Positions 60,433 to 64,000 of a stretch of DNA of 64,000 bases are shown in pieces. Position numbers and translations under genes: made by a program. The DNA is from Candidatus Schekmanbacteria bacterium (GTDB lineage Bacteria > CSSED10-310 > JACPHN01): assembly GCA_016188575.1 (NCBI GenBank), contig JACPHN010000269.1, positions 62,001-126,000 of the forward strand, read 5' to 3'. Every line of letters starts with the position of its first letter. Position 1 is the first letter of the stretch. The notes beneath the pieces were generated by a model. That model was not told the DNA's origin. It did no database searches and saw nothing but the letters and a program-made list of their open reading frames with translations.

Positions 60433-60846
60433 TCACGCACTGGCACCCGGTGCGCGCTCGGCCTCGCGCATCGCGATTGTTGGTTCATCCTCGTGCGGGC
60501 GCGCGGCACCTGTGTCTTCAAGCAGGCACACGCCCGCCTCGAGGAGCAGGGGGACGCAGGGGTCGACAATGCGATAGTAAATCGACTGGCCCTGGCGGCG
60601 GGTGGACAGGATCCGGCGGTCGGCCAGGCTGCGCAACTGATTCGACGCGGCCTGCACACTGATCTCGGCCTCATCGGCAAGCTCCATGACGCATCGCTCG
60701 GGAGCTTGCAACAGCGCGTGGAGCAGGCGAAGGCGGGCAGGGTTGGCAAAGACGCGAAATATCTCGACGAGCCGTGCGGCACGGGCTGGATCCAGGGGCG
60801 CGGCGGGTGGTTTTCTTGCGGGACACCAGGAACGCTTGGCAGGCAT
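60433..60846 (-). CDS. ArsR/SmtB-family transcriptional repressor
   Basis: 137 residues. Winged helix-turn-helix of the ArsR type: LVEIFRVFANPARLRLLHAL (about 26-45), CVMELADEAEISVQAASNQL (about 52-71, recognition helix) and the wing DRRILSTRRQGQSIYYRI. The classical ELCVCDL metal site is replaced by RCVMEL with a single Cys, plus Cys residues in DPCVPLLLEAGVC. Sensing of a soft metal through a different site, or of no metal, is therefore possible. AGGAGG precedes the ATG. A perfect 20-bp palindrome at 60873-60892, just upstream, is the probable operator. It heads the operon with the anchored protein and the two ABC remnants, so the repressor has outlived its transporter. Confidence 0.9.
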   Translation of the reverse strand: MPAKRSWCPARKPPAAPLDPARAARLVEIFRVFANPARLRLLHALLQAPERCVMELADEAEISVQAASNQLRSLADRRILSTRRQGQSIYYRIVDPCVPLLLEAGVCLLEDTGAARPHEDEPTIAMREAERAPGASA

Positions 60847-60872
60847 GGTAGAGCACCTCCTGAAGGTTCATC

Positions 60873-60892
60873 CATGATTACATGTAATCATG
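60873..60892. promoter_or_regulatory. 20-bp perfect palindrome, probable ArsR operator
   Basis: CATGATTACATGTAATCATG is self-complementary over all 20 positions and lies 27 bp before the arsR start codon at 60846. TGATTACATGTAATCA-type cores are typical of ArsR/SmtB operators. It is AT-rich in a GC-rich setting, so it stands out strongly. Confidence 0.7.
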
Positions 60893-60992
60893 TAGAATGC
60901 AAGGCGCTCGCGTCTCCTGCCTTCACCGAGGGAGGTGGCGGCGAACGCGCCGGCGGGGTACGATCGGGTGGCGTCCATGAAGGAGATCGACA

Positions 60993-62021
60993 ATGCGCAT
61001 TGTGTTCATGGGGACTCCGGAATTCGCGGTACCGACACTGAATCGTATCGCCGGCAGTGTCGACCACGCCGTGGTGGCGGTGTACACGCGGCCGGATCGG
61101 CCCGCCGGTCGAGCGCTGCGGCTGCGCCCGTCACCGGTGAAGGAGGCCGCGCTCCGACTGGGTTTGCGCATCGAGCAGCCCGAACGGCTGCGGGGGCCGG
61201 CCGCTGAGGACATGGTCCTGGACCTTACCAGCCACGGCGCCGAGGCGATTGTGGTGGTCGCCTACGGCCTGATCATCCCGCAGCGGATATTCGACGCGCC
61301 GCCATACGGGACGGTGAATCTGCACCCCTCGCTCCTGCCACGCCACCGGGGGGCGGCCCCCATCGAGCGGGCGATCCTGGCGGGCGATGCCCGGACCGGC
61401 GTCACCACGATGCGCATCGATGCGGGGATCGATACCGGCGCGATCCTCGAGCAGCAGGACGTGCCCATCTTGCCGCACGAGACCAGCGGCGAGCTGCGCA
61501 CGCGCCTTGCGGAGCTCGGCGCGGAGCTGGTTATGAGCACGCTGGCTGCGCTCGGAGCCGGCCACCTCGTGGCTCGTCCCCAGACGAGCGGCGAGGAAAC
61601 GTATGCGGAGAAGGTAGGCAAGGCGGATTGCGCGCTCGACTTCAGTGGTAGCGCCGAGCAGGTGGCACGCATCGTGCGAGCCCTGTCGCCCGAGCCTGGC
61701 GCGTGCTGCCTCCTGGTGCGGGGTGCCGGCGCGGGGACGGCGCCGGCGGCGAGCGCCCGGCCGCTCCGCGTCAAGCTCCTGCGGGCGACCGCCGGGGCGC
61801 CGGTACCGCCTGCGGGGGCTGCTTTGCCCGGAACGATCGTGCGTGCGGATTCCAAGGGCAGCGACCTCGTCGTCGCCTGCGGTGACGGCAGGACAGTGGT
61901 CGTTACCGCGCTGCAACCCGAAGGGAAGCGACCGCAAGACGGCGGCTCGTTTGTCCGCGGCTATCGAGTGGGGCGCGGCGACCAATTCGTTTCGTTAGCG
62001 AGCGAGGCCAGCCATGCATGA
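60993..62021 (+). CDS. fmt: methionyl-tRNA formyltransferase
   Basis: Formylates initiator methionyl-tRNA. 342 residues: MRIVFMGTPEFAVPTLNRI at the start, YGLIIPQRIF, then VNLHPSLLPRHRGAAPIERA with the catalytic Asn-His and the SLLPxxRG signature (about 108-127), GVTTMRIDAGIDTGAIL and the C-terminal OB-like domain (about 210-342). The C-terminal part has an Ala/Gly-rich insertion (LLVRGAGAGTAPAASARPLR). AAGGAG precedes the ATG at 60993. It overlaps rsmB by eight bases; the two are a normal bacterial pair. No peptide deformylase gene is adjacent, unlike in many relatives. Confidence 0.96.
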   Translation: MRIVFMGTPEFAVPTLNRIAGSVDHAVVAVYTRPDRPAGRALRLRPSPVKEAALRLGLRIEQPERLRGPAAEDMVLDLTSHGAEAIVVVAYGLIIPQRIFDAPPYGTVNLHPSLLPRHRGAAPIERAILAGDARTGVTTMRIDAGIDTGAILEQQDVPILPHETSGELRTRLAELGAELVMSTLAALGAGHLVARPQTSGEETYAEKVGKADCALDFSGSAEQVARIVRALSPEPGACCLLVRGAGAGTAPAASARPLRVKLLRATAGAPVPPAGAALPGTIVRADSKGSDLVVACGDGRTVVVTALQPEGKRPQDGGSFVRGYRVGRGDQFVSLASEASHA

Positions 62022-63465
62022 ACCTGCAGGTGCTCCGCACCCCAACGACGTCGCCAGCGACCCGGAAAGGCAGCGCCGCCTCCGCGACGCCGCGCATCGC
62101 AAGCGCCGGCGCGTGGACCCGCGAATCGTGGCAGCGAACATGCTGGTTCTGGCCGAGAAGCTCGGCAGCCTGGACGATTCGGCCATGGAGGCCGAGCTCG
62201 ACAGAGCGCGGTTCCCGGAGAAGGACCGGCGCTTCGTCATTCAGCTCGTGCGCGGAGCGCTTCGCCATCAGGCTCGACTCGACGCGGCCTGGACGCGGTA
62301 CTCGCATCGCCCCGTCTACGCCGTTCATCCGCTGGTCCGCGCGGCGATGCGCATCGGCTCGTTTCAACTGCTGCACCTCTCGCGGGTGCCCGCCTACGCG
62401 GCCGTCGACGCTTCCGTGCGCCTGGTCAAGAGCAAGCTCGGCAGCGGCGTCGGCGGCTTCGTCAACGGGGTGCTCCGCAAAGTCGCCGAGAAAGGCTTCA
62501 CCGCCACGCTTCCTGAGCGCGTTGACGGGCCGCTGGCGTACTGCGTACAAACGCTGTCCTTCCCCGCCTGGCTCGTTGAACGGTGGCGCCAGCGCTATGG
62601 AGACGAGTGCTGCATGAACCTGTGCGAAACGCTCAATGAGCGCGCGGCTCCAACCCTTCGCGTGAACGTCACCAAATCGCCGCCCGCTGCAGTAATTGCG
62701 GAGCTTGCCGCCGAGAATATCGCGGCGGCTCCCGGCCGCTACAGCCCGGTGGCGCTGACCACCGCGCGGCTCGGGCCGGTGCTGGGTTCGGCGGCCCACG
62801 CCTCGGGATTGGTGACGATTCAGGGCGAAGCATCGCAGTTGGTCGGGCTGCTGGCGCGCCAGGGCCGCGGCGACAGCGTGCTGGAGATGTGCGCCGGCGT
62901 CGGCGGCAAGTCTTTTCATGCGCTCGAACGCGCGCACGGAGAGCTCAGACTCACGACCGCGGACATGTCGCCCGGGAGGCTGACGCGGATGCTGGGGGAG
63001 GCCGCGCGGCTCGGGTTGCCGCTCCCGGCACGGGTCGCCATGGACATGCGCGAGATCCCGCCAAGCTGGGCGCGACGCTTCAATTGTGTGCTGCTGGACG
63101 CGCCATGCTCGACCTTCGGGGCGATCCGCAAGCACCCGGACGTGAAATGGCGTCCCGAGGAGCGGCTCGCCGATGTGCGCCGTGATCAGCAAAGCCTGGT
63201 CGCGGCCGCGCTGGAGGCCGTAAAGCCCGGTGGCGAGGTCGTGTACAGCGTGTGCAGTTGCGAGTCCGAGGAGGTTGAGGAGATCCTCGACTTCGCCGTC
63301 TCGGGGCGAGCAGGATCACGCCGGTGCCGCGCCGTGGATCTGCGCGAGCGGCTACCGGAATCCTGCCACGCCGCGCTGCTGCCGCGCCCCTCTCTGCTGC
63401 AAACCTGGCCAGGGGCGCTGGAGCTCGACGGTATGAGCGCCTTTGTCTTGGAGGTCACGGCGTAG
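62014..63465 (+). CDS. rsmB: 16S rRNA m5C967 methyltransferase
   Basis: Methylates C967 of 16S rRNA with S-adenosylmethionine. 483 residues: an N-terminal NusB-like RNA-binding domain (about 45-180, MLVLAEKLGSLDDSAMEAEL; AVHPLVRAAMRIGSFQLLHL; YAAVDASVRLVK) and a C-terminal Rossmann methyltransferase with LEMCAGVGGKSFHAL (about 290-304). Catalytic Cys residues lie in LDAPCSTFG (about 359-367) and YSVCSCESEEVE (about 411-422). Length is slightly above the usual 430-450 because of a basic N-terminal tail. It is translationally coupled to fmt. Its stop is followed within six bases by repeat copy E. Confidence 0.94.
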   Translation: MHEPAGAPHPNDVASDPERQRRLRDAAHRKRRRVDPRIVAANMLVLAEKLGSLDDSAMEAELDRARFPEKDRRFVIQLVRGALRHQARLDAAWTRYSHRPVYAVHPLVRAAMRIGSFQLLHLSRVPAYAAVDASVRLVKSKLGSGVGGFVNGVLRKVAEKGFTATLPERVDGPLAYCVQTLSFPAWLVERWRQRYGDECCMNLCETLNERAAPTLRVNVTKSPPAAVIAELAAENIAAAPGRYSPVALTTARLGPVLGSAAHASGLVTIQGEASQLVGLLARQGRGDSVLEMCAGVGGKSFHALERAHGELRLTTADMSPGRLTRMLGEAARLGLPLPARVAMDMREIPPSWARRFNCVLLDAPCSTFGAIRKHPDVKWRPEERLADVRRDQQSLVAAALEAVKPGGEVVYSVCSCESEEVEEILDFAVSGRAGSRRCRAVDLRERLPESCHAALLPRPSLLQTWPGALELDGMSAFVLEVTA

Positions 63466-63470
63466 CTACC

Positions 63471-63551
63471 CTGAATGCACCGCCCCTTCGGCCCTCCCCC
63501 CGTGTGCGGGGGAAGGTGAGGTCGGAGGTCTTCGTGATGCGGTTTCTGCGC
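63471..63551 (-). repeat. dispersed palindromic repeat, copy E
   Basis: Reverse orientation. The terminal repeat CTGAATGCACCGCC (63471-63484) is followed directly by the central hairpin CCTCCCCCCGTGTGCGGGGG, then AAGGTGAGGT, GTCTTCGTG and GCGGTTTCTGCGC. The stretch between terminal repeat and hairpin present in copy C is deleted, and the far end is lost. It follows rsmB and could serve as a terminator hairpin. Confidence 0.75.
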
Positions 63552-63581
63552 AACTTGCAGCCAGACTGGCGGAGGTTCAGG

Positions 63582-64000
63582 TTACGCTCCGAGCTTGTAG
63601 CCGACAATCTTGAGCTGGAGATTCAGCGCCTTGTCGTCGGGGTTCAGACTGTGGGCCTTCTGCCAGATGTCGCGCGCGGCGCCGAGGTCACCGGCGCGGT
63701 AGGCGTCGTATCCCCGTTCAAACAGCTCGAAGAATTCCTTTCGGGTCGTGTCGTCACGCTGCGTATGGCGGCTCTTGAGAATCGCTACCTTTTCGTTCAC
63801 CTCGTCCGTAACCGCGGCGTGCTGGTCATCGATGAGAGCGTCCAGGTAGTAGCGATCGAGATTGTCAGGGGCCGTCGTTTTTTTCATGAGAACGCTGCCA
63901 TCGAGAAGCACGACGGTGCGAATCTGCACCTCGGGGCGCGACGCGAACTCCGTTTGAATCTGAAAAACGCGATGGTCGAGCCGCACGGCGGAAAGCTTCC
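63582..64000 (-). CDS. TPR-containing protein, 5' end beyond window
   Basis: The frame is open from the right edge to a stop at 63582, so the gene starts outside. The visible 139 residues begin with KLSAVRLDHRVFQIQTEFASRP, a segment VQIRTVVLLDGSVLMKK (a beta hairpin), and a helical linker. The end is a TPR-like unit, FFELFERGYDAYRAGDLGAARDIWQKAHSLNPDDKALNLQL, given here as two adjacent helices. The pattern 'HRVFQIQTEF...VLLDG' followed by a terminal TPR occurs in unnamed deltaproteobacterial proteins. The function is unknown. A GTG at 63986 could be an internal start, but family-like sequence continues past it, so I treat the gene as truncated. Confidence 0.7.
   Translation of the reverse strand, partial: KLSAVRLDHRVFQIQTEFASRPEVQIRTVVLLDGSVLMKKTTAPDNLDRYYLDALIDDQHAAVTDEVNEKVAILKSRHTQRDDTTRKEFFELFERGYDAYRAGDLGAARDIWQKAHSLNPDDKALNLQLKIVGYKLGA

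Noticed and set aside
61903-63192. 429-codon frame antisense to fmt/rsmB
   Set aside because: Spans the overlap of two well-conserved genes and lacks any recognisable domain.
1-64000. CRISPR arrays, tRNA, rRNA or prophage genes
   Set aside because: No regularly spaced direct repeats, no tRNA-like cloverleaf or rRNA sequence I could recognise, and no integrase, terminase or capsid motifs in any frame.

Overview
The window reads as chromosomal DNA of a high-GC, Gram-negative bacterium. Support for this comes from outer-membrane beta-barrels, many lipoboxes, c-type cytochromes, sigma-54 activators and a bacterial alpha-2-macroglobulin locus. The gene order tilS-ftsH-folP-cdaA-ybbR-pdxJ, the sigma-54/hybrid-kinase signalling and the CxxCH-porin proteins fit a deltaproteobacterial-grade lineage (Myxococcota, Desulfobacterota, Binatota or similar). 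I cannot name a species. I saw no rRNA, tRNA, CRISPR array, integrase, transposase or prophage.

Layout. 1-3.3 kb: a gene cut by the left edge, a DUF5916 outer-membrane protein and a homologue of the eukaryotic N-terminal glutamine amidase NTAQ1. 3.4-10.4 kb: two HAD phosphatases, a porin fused to a diheme cytochrome, a cytochrome-like lipoprotein, and a PspF-like sigma-54 activator divergent from a flotillin gene that carries a sigma-54 promoter. 10.5-18 kb: a lipoprotein, a 1,871-residue membrane sensor that joins histidine kinase, receiver and sigma-54 activator in one chain, and a 35-residue membrane peptide with its own sigma-54-like promoter. 18-28 kb: Nudix hydrolase, ThyX, a cyclase remnant, glycosyltransferase, YjbQ, malic enzyme, an ABHD18-like hydrolase and a RimK/zinc-deacylase pair. 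28-36 kb: a TetR-SDR-unknown-ALDH operon, pirin, a DHCR24-like flavoprotein, proline dehydrogenase and an LMW phosphatase. 36-44.8 kb: the complete five-gene alpha-2-macroglobulin (yfaA-T-S-Q-P type) operon. 44.8-51 kb: TPR protein, lipoprotein, and a zinc/manganese uptake locus without an ATPase gene. 51-59 kb: a long minus-strand housekeeping operon (rsbW-STAS-tilS-ftsH-folP-cdaA-ybbR-pdxJ). 59-64 kb: a decayed ABC exporter under an ArsR regulator with a perfect palindromic operator, then fmt-rsmB and a TPR protein cut by the right edge.

A dispersed, MITE-like palindromic repeat (about 130 bp when complete, ends CTGAATCCACC) occurs at least six times, with a possible seventh fragment. It lies between genes, inside the start of the DUF1175 gene, and exactly at the break of the ABC ATPase remnant. 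Together with the gene fragments near 20, 28 and 59 kb, it suggests ongoing small-scale rearrangement. The regulatory theme of the left half is sigma-54: two activators, each beside a plausible -24/-12 target promoter.
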